Assembly (NCBI GenBank): GCA_043822165.1 | Contig: JBDRCA010000014.1 | Location: 1 to 19,329, forward strand | Length of the DNA: 19,329 bases | Reading direction: 5' to 3' | Source: SCGC-AAA252-I15 sp043822165 | GTDB lineage: Archaea > Altiarchaeota > Altiarchaeia > IMC4 > SCGC-AAA252-I15 | In this document: positions 13,563 through 19,329 of the stretch, in pieces | How the letters are laid out: the number at the start of each line of letters is the position of its first letter | Position numbering within the stretch: the stretch's first letter is position 1 | The notes under the pieces: generated by a model | Told to the model about the DNA's origin: nothing | Databases searched by the model: none | Seen by the model: only the letters and a program-made list of their open reading frames with translations | Translations under genes and position numbers: made by a program

Positions 13563-14315
13563 TTACGTTTGTTTTTTCACTATTTGCCAGAGTTTCGCGG
13601 GGGATCCCGCGCCGCCGACGTTGTGGAGGCTAGTCTTAAGCTCGAAGCCTTCGAGACCTTCAACTCTTTTCTGTATCACTCTGTCGAACTCTGCGGCGAG
13701 CTCCACTCCAGAAGAATATTTCATGCCGATGAGAACGCTCGCGCCATTCGGATTCAATGAGCCTTCGATGTTTAGTTTTTCTGCGAGAAGCGGCGCAAGC
13801 TCTTTTGGAGACCCTGATGGGAACCTGCAGGTAATCTCGTCGAAGTGAGCATTCGGGCACGCCATTAACTTTTCAGCCATAGAGCCCTGTTGGACGCTTA
13901 TATTCTGTCCTCTCATGATTCCCAGCCTGTTCCATTCCTCCCTTCTGGCAGTGAACCGCTCCTGATAAGCATGGTATGATGTGGTCACAACATCCACGTC
14001 TATGTCGCTGCTTTGCGCTAGAAGGCACGTCAGTGGAGTGAACGGGTTTGGAGCGCCCGTCCCCCTTTTGAACTGGCGGGAAACCGGCCCGGTAATAGCC
14101 CTGTATCTCCTCCCGCCCGCATGGATAGCGTCGTCTAAGCCTTCCCCGTATCTTGCTGAAACATAATCAGTGTAGTCTGCGACCCGCGCAGCCTGCTCGG
14201 AAGGATCCCTAATCTTCACTAACTGGTCTAGGAGGGGTATCGCAGGATTCGTCAAAGCGGATGCCTCATCAGCGCCTGCCTGGGCAGACGAGCTCTTACG
14301 GCGGTGAACGCTCAT
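13563..14315 (-). CDS. Uncharacterised protein, degenerate methyltransferase-like fold
   Basis: A 250-residue protein I do not recognise by family. The middle and C-terminal parts follow a Rossmann order: DIDVDVVTTSYHAYQERF could be strand 2 and its helix, NISVQQGSMAEKL strand 3, FDEITCRFPSGSP strand 4 with an acidic motif-IV-like start, and NPNGASVLIGMKYSSG strand 5. No glycine-rich SAM loop is visible; the first 90 residues are polar and basic (SVHRRKSSSAQ at the N terminus, YRAITGPVSRQFKRGTG later). No membrane segment or signal peptide. The ATG at 14315 is preceded on its strand by AT-rich sequence (AATAAATAACGC). It is transcribed alone between the sRNA/terminator and a divergent membrane protein. 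A catalytically dead methyltransferase relative is one reading, held loosely. Confidence 0.72.
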   Translation of the reverse strand: MSVHRRKSSSAQAGADEASALTNPAIPLLDQLVKIRDPSEQAARVADYTDYVSARYGEGLDDAIHAGGRRYRAITGPVSRQFKRGTGAPNPFTPLTCLLAQSSDIDVDVVTTSYHAYQERFTARREEWNRLGIMRGQNISVQQGSMAEKLMACPNAHFDEITCRFPSGSPKELAPLLAEKLNIEGSLNPNGASVLIGMKYSSGVELAAEFDRVIQKRVEGLEGFELKTSLHNVGGAGSPAKLWQIVKKQT

Positions 14316-14379
14316 TTTGCGTTATTTATTGGGTTAGCCGCGTTAAAATGCGTATAATGCACTACATGATGAAAAGCGC

Positions 14380-14387
14380 TATTTAAT
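14380..14387 (+). promoter_or_regulatory. TATA-like box for the 14418 membrane-protein gene
   Basis: TATTTAAT is centred about 34 bases before ATG 14418, giving a predicted short leader of about 8 bases. A second AT-rich run (AATATTTTTAAT, about 14400-14412) lies nearer and may simply aid opening. Confidence 0.4.
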
Positions 14388-14417
14388 AGGTTCTTGGGCA
14401 AATATTTTTAATGTACA

Positions 14418-15446
14418 ATGAAGCCTTCCAAACAGTTGTCCGTTGATGACGACAAAATCGCGGACCCGTTGAACAGGCCGGACTCGTCTCTTAAGCTCTT
14501 GGACGGGGAAAAGATTTACGAGCGCATTATCCCGCATTTTCTGGCTTTTTATAATCTTTATTTGATTTGGATTTACGTCGCATTCTTGAGCGCATTATTC
14601 ATCATATATTATGACGACTTGTTGTATGTGTTGCGTTCTCCGATTTCGATTTTAACTAGCATGTTCCGCCCGTCCATGGGGGATATGGGCATTCTTTCCG
14701 GGATTGATTTGCTGGAGGTTTTCCCCATAATCATGAATCTTTTCTTCGGCCAGATTTTCTCGTTTATGTCTTCGGGGGAATACGTTCTCGCAGTAATGTG
14801 GCTTATTCCGATATCGGTTTTTTCGACTGCGTTCTCTGTCCTCAGAATCGAGTGGAAGTGGATGCCGATTATGATGGGGGTTGCGATTGCGAGCATAGTC
14901 ATAACGGTTGCCTTGGATTTGCCGGGTGTTTCGGTTTATTACATATCGCTTATCTTCTCGCTCATAGGATGTGTCGGCGTTGATGTGTTCCGTAAATCCC
15001 ACAGGTTTTACGTGACTAACTACCGCATCATAACCGAGGTCAAGTTCATTGGACTAAAGCAGAACACTTTAAGCTACGACAAGATAAACAATCTCATCGT
15101 CGACCAGCCGCTCGTCGGGAGAATCTTCAACTTCGGCACTGTGATTCCGATTACTGCGTCTGGATTGGGCATGGGAGAGGACTCTGCTTCAGTGACCATT
15201 GGAGGAGGCGCCCGGGTGGGAGGCAGTGGATTCATTGGAGGGGCGATAACGGGCGGCAGAACCGTAGGAGTACCCCGCACGCGCAGCCAGTACGCCTTGT
15301 TCGGGGTCGCGAACCCGAAGCGGGTATACAACATACTTTCAAAGTTCATGCAGGAAAACGTCGAAGCGCCTTACTTAAAGGACATGAGCGTCAACATCAG
15401 AAAGATGCTGGAGTACCAGCAGAGGATGCTGGAGCAGAAAAAGTAG
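14418..15446 (+). CDS. Membrane protein with bacterial PH-like (bPH2/YdbS) domain and Gly-rich insert
   Basis: A 342-residue membrane protein. Residues 1-40 are polar; hydrophobic segments lie near 43-65, 99-116, 121-141, 148-167 and 171-190. FRKSHRFYVTNYRIITEVKFIGLKQNTLSYDKINNLIVDQPLVGRIF, in parts from 191 to 237, is the classic start of a bPH2 domain (YdbS/YdbT type), and TVIPITASG then YALFGVANPKRVYNIL its later strands. Between these, residues about 249-281 form a loop very rich in Gly (IGGGARVGGSGFIGGAITGG) with no match to the normal domain. The C terminus is a charged helix (MLEYQQRMLEQKK). Function of the family is unclear; in Bacillus, YdbS/YdbT proteins affect antimicrobial sensitivity. 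It converges on lysA with 6 bases between stops. Confidence 0.82.
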   Translation: MKPSKQLSVDDDKIADPLNRPDSSLKLLDGEKIYERIIPHFLAFYNLYLIWIYVAFLSALFIIYYDDLLYVLRSPISILTSMFRPSMGDMGILSGIDLLEVFPIIMNLFFGQIFSFMSSGEYVLAVMWLIPISVFSTAFSVLRIEWKWMPIMMGVAIASIVITVALDLPGVSVYYISLIFSLIGCVGVDVFRKSHRFYVTNYRIITEVKFIGLKQNTLSYDKINNLIVDQPLVGRIFNFGTVIPITASGLGMGEDSASVTIGGGARVGGSGFIGGAITGGRTVGVPRTRSQYALFGVANPKRVYNILSKFMQENVEAPYLKDMSVNIRKMLEYQQRMLEQKK

Positions 15447-15452
15447 AGTCTC

Positions 15453-16700
15453 TTAGGCTAAGTCGTCTGGGATGACTTGTCCATTAAGTACGTCTTCTAC
15501 TGTGCGCCGCCTTCTTATCAGCTCAGCGTTGCCGTTTCTTACCAGGACTTCCGCCGGCAGCGGGCAAGTATTGTATTCGCTCGCCATGCTGAAGCCGTAT
15601 GCTCCTGCATCTAGTATCGTGATAACGTCGCCGCGGGAAGGCGTGGGGAGTATCCGGTCTCTTGCGAGGATGTCTCCGCTCTCGCAAACATTTCCTGCGA
15701 TATCATATTTTTCTTTCCCTCCTTTCTTCCCGAGAATTCTCACCCTGTGGTAGGCGTCGTACATGGCGGGGCGGGCGAGCGTGTTGAATCCCGCGTCCAC
15801 GTTTATGAAGTTTTTGTATGGAGTCTTTTTGACGGAGTTCACGCCTGCAAGAAGCACTCCCGCAGGACCTACGATGTATCTTCCCGGCTCGAGCACTAGA
15901 GTCGGCTCATAGGATAGTTTTTCTGCTCCTTTAGTGAATGCGTTTACTATCGCGTCTGCGAACTCGCTTAAGCAGAGTGTTTCCTTGCCGTGATATGATA
16001 TTCCAAGCCCTCCGCCGACGTCTATGAACTCAAGCCTTAAGTGAAGCTCGTCTTCTAGGCGTGCTGCGAAGTCCATCATCTTTGATACCGCCTCCTCGAA
16101 CGATTCTGTCTCGGTTATCTGGCTTCCGATGTGGCAGTGCAATCCCACTACCTGAATCTCCGTCATACCTGATGCTTTCTCGTATGCCTTAAATGCTAGA
16201 TCATCTTTTAGGTGCAACCCGAATTTAGTGTTCCTTATGCCTGTCGCAATCTTGGGGTGTGTTGCAGCAGAAACGTCAGGGTTAACCCTGAAGGCAACCC
16301 GCGCAGTCTTCCCGGCATTCCCTGCAATGCCTGCGAGAATCTTTAGCTCATCAACATTTCCGTGGGTTACGGTAACGCCCTGGTTTAGCGCCAACTCAAG
16401 CTCGCCGGGTGACTTGCTGTTTGAGGTGTAAACTATGTCTCCTGCCCTGACGCCAGCCTTCAATGCAATAGAGAGCTCTCCTCCGGATACGACGTCTGCA
16501 CCGCAGCCCTGCCTTGCCAGAAGCCGCAGTATTGCAAGAGAGGAATTAGCCTTGACGGCGTAACAGACCCTCACGTTAGGATATCTTTCCGTGAAAGCAT
16601 CCCTGAAACTTGTGAAACTATCCCTTATCAAATCCCCGTCGTAAACATAAAGGGGCGTCCCATGCTCTTTCGCCAAACCGAGAAGGAGCTTGTCTTCCAT
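15453..16700 (-). CDS. lysA: Diaminopimelate decarboxylase
   Basis: A 415-residue PLP-dependent fold III decarboxylase that converts meso-diaminopimelate to lysine, the last step of the DAP pathway. Key sites: PLP lysine in CYAVKAN (Lys50), ADVVSGGEL, GLHCHIGSQ, IDVGGGLGISY, LEPGRYIVG (phosphate and substrate binding), AGNVCESGDILA with the cysteine that completes the active site of the partner subunit, and GAYGFSMASEYN. Full length for the family. No other lysine-pathway gene is nearby, and the gene stands alone under its own probable promoter. CESGD and EPGRYIVG favour DAP decarboxylase over ornithine/arginine decarboxylases of the same fold. Confidence 0.95.
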   Translation of the reverse strand: MEDKLLLGLAKEHGTPLYVYDGDLIRDSFTSFRDAFTERYPNVRVCYAVKANSSLAILRLLARQGCGADVVSGGELSIALKAGVRAGDIVYTSNSKSPGELELALNQGVTVTHGNVDELKILAGIAGNAGKTARVAFRVNPDVSAATHPKIATGIRNTKFGLHLKDDLAFKAYEKASGMTEIQVVGLHCHIGSQITETESFEEAVSKMMDFAARLEDELHLRLEFIDVGGGLGISYHGKETLCLSEFADAIVNAFTKGAEKLSYEPTLVLEPGRYIVGPAGVLLAGVNSVKKTPYKNFINVDAGFNTLARPAMYDAYHRVRILGKKGGKEKYDIAGNVCESGDILARDRILPTPSRGDVITILDAGAYGFSMASEYNTCPLPAEVLVRNGNAELIRRRRTVEDVLNGQVIPDDLA

Positions 16701-16724
16701 GACAAGTAATTATTCTCAATAATG

Positions 16725-16732
16725 CTAAATAA
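16725..16732 (-). promoter_or_regulatory. TATA-like box for lysA
   Basis: TTATTTAG on the minus strand, centred about 28 bases before the lysA ATG at 16700, fits a leaderless archaeal transcript. The lysA and 16789 genes diverge over 88 bases; a second AT-rich box TTTTTATT (16746-16753) may serve the plus-strand gene. Confidence 0.45.
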
Positions 16733-16788
16733 GTGCTGCAACGGATTTTTATTCTTGTATTGAGGGTAGATAATAGGATTGGATTAAA

Positions 16789-17679
16789 ATGCTGAGAACA
16801 ACTAGCGCAAGAGGCCAGGAGCAAGTCGACGTCGTCTCTGGCCTTGAGGGGAGGGGGATTTTTTTCAGGCACTTCACTGGTAAAGAATTAACCGAGGTTA
16901 ACCGGGCTGACGCTATCAAGATAAACCGGGCTTTGAGGGCGGTCGGGAACTCGAGGAGTGAAACATCCATCATCGAGGAAGTAAGAAGCAGGAGCGGAGT
17001 AAATGACTTGGTCGTGACCACGACTCTTCCAAAGACGAGCGCGGAAATCGTGAGACAGAAACAATTGGGGATACCTGAGAGGGCGACGGGATTTGAGAAT
17101 CAGCACTCGGACTTCCTGTTAAACGTGGGACTGATGCACGCTGGAGCAAGCAACATTGACCGGTTCGCGGCGGCGGAACGCATGAGAAGCCAAGTAGACG
17201 GGCTCGGAGAAGCCGAAAACCTCATGCTCGCATCCGTTGAACCGCTGCTTTCGGCTCTGCCAGACAAGACAATAGCAGGCGCCTGCGTTGACGCTCTGAA
17301 AACTATTGTCGGGAAGACGGGTTACGCTGCGGCAAGAGTCGTCATGCAGTGCCCGGACATGCCTGCAACGCAGCTTGGCATGGATTACCCGCACGGCAGC
17401 GTAGGCGACGCCTTAGACCATGCAAGTGAAGAAGAGGCATCAAAAGCTCTTGCAATAGTAAGCGGTGCAGAAGAAGTCGTGAGAAAGCTGAAGCGGGATG
17501 CAGGAGGAATCGACGAAGCCCAGAGAAACGGAGCAGACAGGGCAGCCCAGGAACTTGAGCGCAGTAACTCAGCCCACGTCAGAAACCTTGCTTTCGCATG
17601 GACCAAGGACGATGCCTCAGACCCTAGAACCAGGGTTTACGGAATGGGATACAATGCGAGAAGAACGCTTAACAGATAG
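16789..17679 (+). CDS. Uncharacterised soluble helical protein
   Basis: A 296-residue protein that I cannot assign. It is hydrophilic, without signal peptide or membrane helix. The N-terminal part (VSGLEGRGIFFRHFTGKELTEVNRADAIKINRALRAVG) and LVVTTTLPKTSAEIVRQKQLG look globular. Residues about 145-260 are Ala-rich helices (EPLLSALPDKTIAGACVDAL, EEEASKALAIVSGAEEVVRKL, AADRA-type segments), and the last 30 are polar and Arg-rich (RVYGMGYNARRTLNR). The ATG at 16789 is the first in frame after an AT-rich promoter-like stretch. Its stop lies 29 bases before the convergent trmJ stop. Together with the 250-residue unknown at 13563, which is similar in composition (rich in Ala, Arg, Ser), it may be lineage-restricted. 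Confidence 0.75.
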   Translation: MLRTTSARGQEQVDVVSGLEGRGIFFRHFTGKELTEVNRADAIKINRALRAVGNSRSETSIIEEVRSRSGVNDLVVTTTLPKTSAEIVRQKQLGIPERATGFENQHSDFLLNVGLMHAGASNIDRFAAAERMRSQVDGLGEAENLMLASVEPLLSALPDKTIAGACVDALKTIVGKTGYAAARVVMQCPDMPATQLGMDYPHGSVGDALDHASEEEASKALAIVSGAEEVVRKLKRDAGGIDEAQRNGADRAAQELERSNSAHVRNLAFAWTKDDASDPRTRVYGMGYNARRTLNR

Positions 17680-17708
17680 TGTCGCCTGCGAACTTACCCG
17701 ATTAACGG

Positions 17709-18413
17709 TCAACTAATCTTTTCGTACGCCTTCCTGAATACTCCAATCAGCGTGTGAGCCTCCCTCCCGGAGACGAATGCTCTGCCCAGAAGCTGCCGAA
17801 AAGTCTTTTTAGCCAGAGTACGCTCATAGTCACCGAACAAGACCTTGTTCACTAGGCAATCGTATTTTTCGAGCAACACGTTTTTCTCGATTTTTGACAG
17901 GCGCCTGAATTTTTTGCGCTCCCTGATTTTTTTGGAGTATTGCATGCGAGAGAGCTCATAGAGGATTACCGTTACTGATTGCGCTATGTTTAGCGTCGGA
18001 TACTCAGAGTTTGCGGGGATGGTTACGAGCATGTCGCAAAGCGATACTTCAGTGTTGTATAGCCCGTAGTCTTCGCGGCCGAACACCAACCCGACTTTGC
18101 CTGAAGTCTTCAATGCCTCTGCCAGTTGCTCTGGGGTTACTGGGCTTCTCATGCTGTTTTTGTCGGTCGCGGAAATCGCGGACGTTGCAACCAGGAAATC
18201 AAAGTCCTCTTTTGCTTTTTTCAGGCTTGGCGCTGTCTTAGCGTTGAAGAGGACGTTTAAGCCGTGCATGCTCATCTTCCGGGCTTCCACCCCAAGTTTC
18301 GGGGGTTTTACCAGCACTAGTTCCGACACGCCGAAGTTTGCCATGACTCTGGCTATGGCTCCGATGTTTCCCTCGTACTTTGGTTCCACGAGTATTACAG
18401 CGAACTCTGGCAT
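17709..18413 (-). CDS. trmJ: TrmJ-type tRNA 2'-O-methyltransferase (SPOUT family)
   Basis: A 234-residue SpoU/TrmH-class methyltransferase of the TrmJ group, which 2'-O-methylates position 32 of tRNA anticodon loops. The N terminus has motif 1 (ILVEPKYEGNIGAIARVMANFG), the middle has SAISATDKN, and the SAM-knot motifs 2 and 3 are VGLVFGREDYGLYNTEV and ANSEYPTLNIAQSVTVILYEL. The C-terminal 80 residues form a helical extension (KIRERKKFRRLSKIEKNVLL) similar to the TrmJ tRNA-binding region. Start ATG 18413. Directly upstream lies a 47-codon ORF made by duplication of its own first codons, with 13 bases between them, so trmJ must be expressed through or from this duplicated leader. Confidence 0.9.
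   Translation of the reverse strand: MPEFAVILVEPKYEGNIGAIARVMANFGVSELVLVKPPKLGVEARKMSMHGLNVLFNAKTAPSLKKAKEDFDFLVATSAISATDKNSMRSPVTPEQLAEALKTSGKVGLVFGREDYGLYNTEVSLCDMLVTIPANSEYPTLNIAQSVTVILYELSRMQYSKKIRERKKFRRLSKIEKNVLLEKYDCLVNKVLFGDYERTLAKKTFRQLLGRAFVSGREAHTLIGVFRKAYEKIS
18322..18398. repeat. Direct repeat copy 1 (inside trmJ 5' region)
   Basis: A 77-base segment encoding residues about 6-31 of TrmJ. It matches 18479-18555 at 75 of 77 positions by eye, with the same orientation and an offset of 157 bases. Confidence 0.93.
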
Positions 18414-18426
18414 TTTCGTTTATGTG

Positions 18427-18570
18427 TCATCGAGCGAGCGCAAGCGAAGTGAAGACGGCGCCTTTGTCGTCGGCAAACTCCGACACGCCGAAGTTTGCCA
18501 TGACTCTGGCTATGGCTCCGATATTGCCCTCGTACTTTGGTTCCACGAGTATTACGCTTGCTTCAACCAT
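18427..18570 (-). pseudogene. Truncated duplicate of the trmJ 5' end (47-residue remnant ORF)
   Basis: The ORF starts with MVEASVILVEPKYEGNIGAI and continues ARVMANFGVSE, matching TrmJ residues 6-31 exactly, then runs out of homology (FADDKGAVFTSLALAR) and stops at TGA 18427-18429. It holds motif 1 only, none of the SAM-binding knot, so it cannot be an active methyltransferase. Codons in the shared part differ at only two bases, so the duplication is recent. Its own ATG at 18570 is well placed after an AT-rich promoter region, and the intact trmJ ATG lies 13 bases beyond its stop, so it may now be read as a leader peptide of the trmJ mRNA. An assembly error at a repeat is a less likely explanation because the two copies are not identical. 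Confidence 0.8.
18479..18555. repeat. Direct repeat copy 2 (inside the truncated trmJ remnant)
   Basis: The second copy of the 77-base trmJ 5' segment; it differs from 18322-18398 at two sites within GATATTGCCC against GATGTTTCCC. The 80 bases between the copies hold the real trmJ start and a short unique stretch with CGAGCGAGCGCAAGCGAAG. Confidence 0.93.
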
Positions 18571-18573
18571 GCC

Positions 18574-18583
18574 TTAATTTAAG
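18574..18583 (+). promoter_or_regulatory. TATA-like box for herA
   Basis: TTAATTTAAG is centred about 28 bases before ATG 18607, a leaderless layout. The 36-base gap is shared with the divergent trmJ remnant, whose own box may be TTATTTC near 18595 on the minus strand. Confidence 0.45.
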
Positions 18584-18606
18584 TGATGTTAAAGAAATAA
18601 CTTAAC

Positions 18607-19329
18607 ATGGGAGTCAAGGAGGTCGGGAAGATTCACGGGCCCGTGAAGGAGACCCAGTTCACGGTTCTTATCTCTGACCCGTCTGTGGAGCGCGGAAGCT
18701 ACATCAAGGTTAACCATGACGTGTATGGTTGGGTGCTTGCGCGCATCGAGTCCATGAAGCGTTACTTGGACGACTTCGAAGACGAGGTCATGCTCGGCGA
18801 AGCAAGGACCGTGGGTTATCGGCTAGAAAAAAATGTCCTAGTCCCGAAGACGCCTTTCAAGCCTGGCGAGAAAGTTTATCCCGCAGACAAGACCCTTATC
18901 ATGAGCGTTCTCGGTCTTCGCAAGGATAATAAAAACAGCATGTACGTGGGTTTACTAGAGGGCCATGACATCCCGGTTTACCTGGATGTCAAGAAGAGTA
19001 TCGGCAAGCACGTATCGGTTCTTGCAAAGACGGGGGCAGGTAAATCCTATACCGTTGCCGTTATGCTCGAGGAGCTTTTGAAGAATAAGGTGCCGATCAT
19101 CATAGTTGACCCGCACGGCGAATACAACTCCTTGACTGTTGAAAACGACGACTACGACGCAATGCTCAAGTATGGCGTGAAGTCTTGTTCGTACGCGAGC
19201 CAGATTGTTGAGTATGCGACTAACTTGAATATTAATCCTAACGCGAGAAAGCTTGTTTTGCCGAGCGAGTTCGATTTGATGGAGTTGGTGGAGATTATGC
19301 CCATGACTTTAGGTGACCGGCAGAAGTCG
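18607..19329 (+). CDS. herA: HerA-type DNA translocase/helicase, 3' end cut off
   Basis: The first 241 residues of a HerA/DUF87 FtsK-like ATPase. In archaea HerA is a hexameric DNA translocase that works with the NurA nuclease and Mre11-Rad50 in double-strand-break end resection. Residues 1-110 form the N-terminal HAS-barrel region (VGKIHGPVKETQFTVLIS, VYGWVLARIESM, MLGEARTVGYR). Walker A is LAKTGAGKSYT (Lys146, Ser147) and Walker B VPIIIVDPHGEYNSL (Asp168), both perfect HerA signatures. The frame stays open to the window edge, so the arginine finger and C-terminal brace are not seen. ATG 18607 agrees with a TATA box 28 bases upstream. No nurA, mre11 or rad50 is upstream; they may follow downstream. 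Confidence 0.93.
   Translation, partial: MGVKEVGKIHGPVKETQFTVLISDPSVERGSYIKVNHDVYGWVLARIESMKRYLDDFEDEVMLGEARTVGYRLEKNVLVPKTPFKPGEKVYPADKTLIMSVLGLRKDNKNSMYVGLLEGHDIPVYLDVKKSIGKHVSVLAKTGAGKSYTVAVMLEELLKNKVPIIIVDPHGEYNSLTVENDDYDAMLKYGVKSCSYASQIVEYATNLNINPNARKLVLPSEFDLMELVEIMPMTLGDRQKS

Noticed and set aside
14366..14372. ATGATGA in the 13563/14418 intergenic region as box C of a second C/D sRNA
   Set aside because: No CTGA box D follows within 40-60 bases and no C'/D' pair is visible.
18322..18555. The two 77-base repeats as the start of a CRISPR array or an attachment site pair
   Set aside because: Only two copies, both coding for the TrmJ N terminus, with no spacer regularity, integrase or cas gene.

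Overview
This 19.3 kb window is almost certainly from an archaeon. The evidence is a HerA-type ATPase with an N-terminal HAS-barrel, a TrmJ-type tRNA methyltransferase, AT-rich TATA-like boxes placed 25-29 bases before start codons (a leaderless layout), a box C/D guide RNA, and an archaeal-style short dolichol-phosphate-mannose synthase. Coding is very dense (no gene-free stretch reaches 160 bases), many starts overlap the upstream stop (ATGA/GTGA), and base composition is near 50% G+C. I cannot place the lineage from sequence alone. An uncultivated lineage, possibly DPANN-like, is a low-confidence guess.

Layout. (1) Positions 1-11163 form a surface-glycan or glycolipid island. The minus-strand operon 2961->1 encodes a CDP-paratose-2-epimerase-like SDR enzyme, a GT4 glycosyltransferase and a cut-off AsnB-like amidotransferase. 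A lone methyltransferase (3032-3664) follows. A second minus-strand operon (5525->3670) has two small SMR/ArnE-ArnF-like membrane proteins and a GT4 glycosyltransferase. Then comes a five-gene plus-strand operon (5570-10488) in which every junction is a 4-base ATGA overlap: GT2 glycosyltransferase, two different radical-SAM proteins, a methyltransferase-like protein and a DUF362 iron-sulfur protein. This is the best candidate for an undescribed pathway. (2) 10474-13408 holds a mannosyl-donor supply line: polyprenyl-phosphate-mannose-synthase-like GT2, diverging from an NDP-sugar pyrophosphorylase fused to a ribbon-helix-helix DNA-binding domain, then phosphomannomutase/phosphoglucomutase. A perfect inverted repeat overlaps the start codon of the fusion gene and may be its operator. 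(3) 13409-13562 carries a box C/D sRNA whose two guides put their '5th nucleotide' on U2552 of 23S rRNA and C34 of a CAU tRNA (elongator tRNA-Met), followed by a 12-bp hairpin that could terminate transcription both ways. (4) 13563-19329 is mixed: a methyltransferase-like unknown, a membrane PH-domain protein with a Gly-rich insert, lysA, an unrecognised 296-residue protein, trmJ with a recent partial duplication of its own 5' end, and the start of herA.

How the genes work together: the mutase and pyrophosphorylase would make a nucleotide sugar, the DPM synthase would load it on a polyprenyl phosphate, GT4/GT2 enzymes would build or decorate glycans, and the SMR pair could flip lipid-linked sugars. 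These links are inferred from families and gene order.
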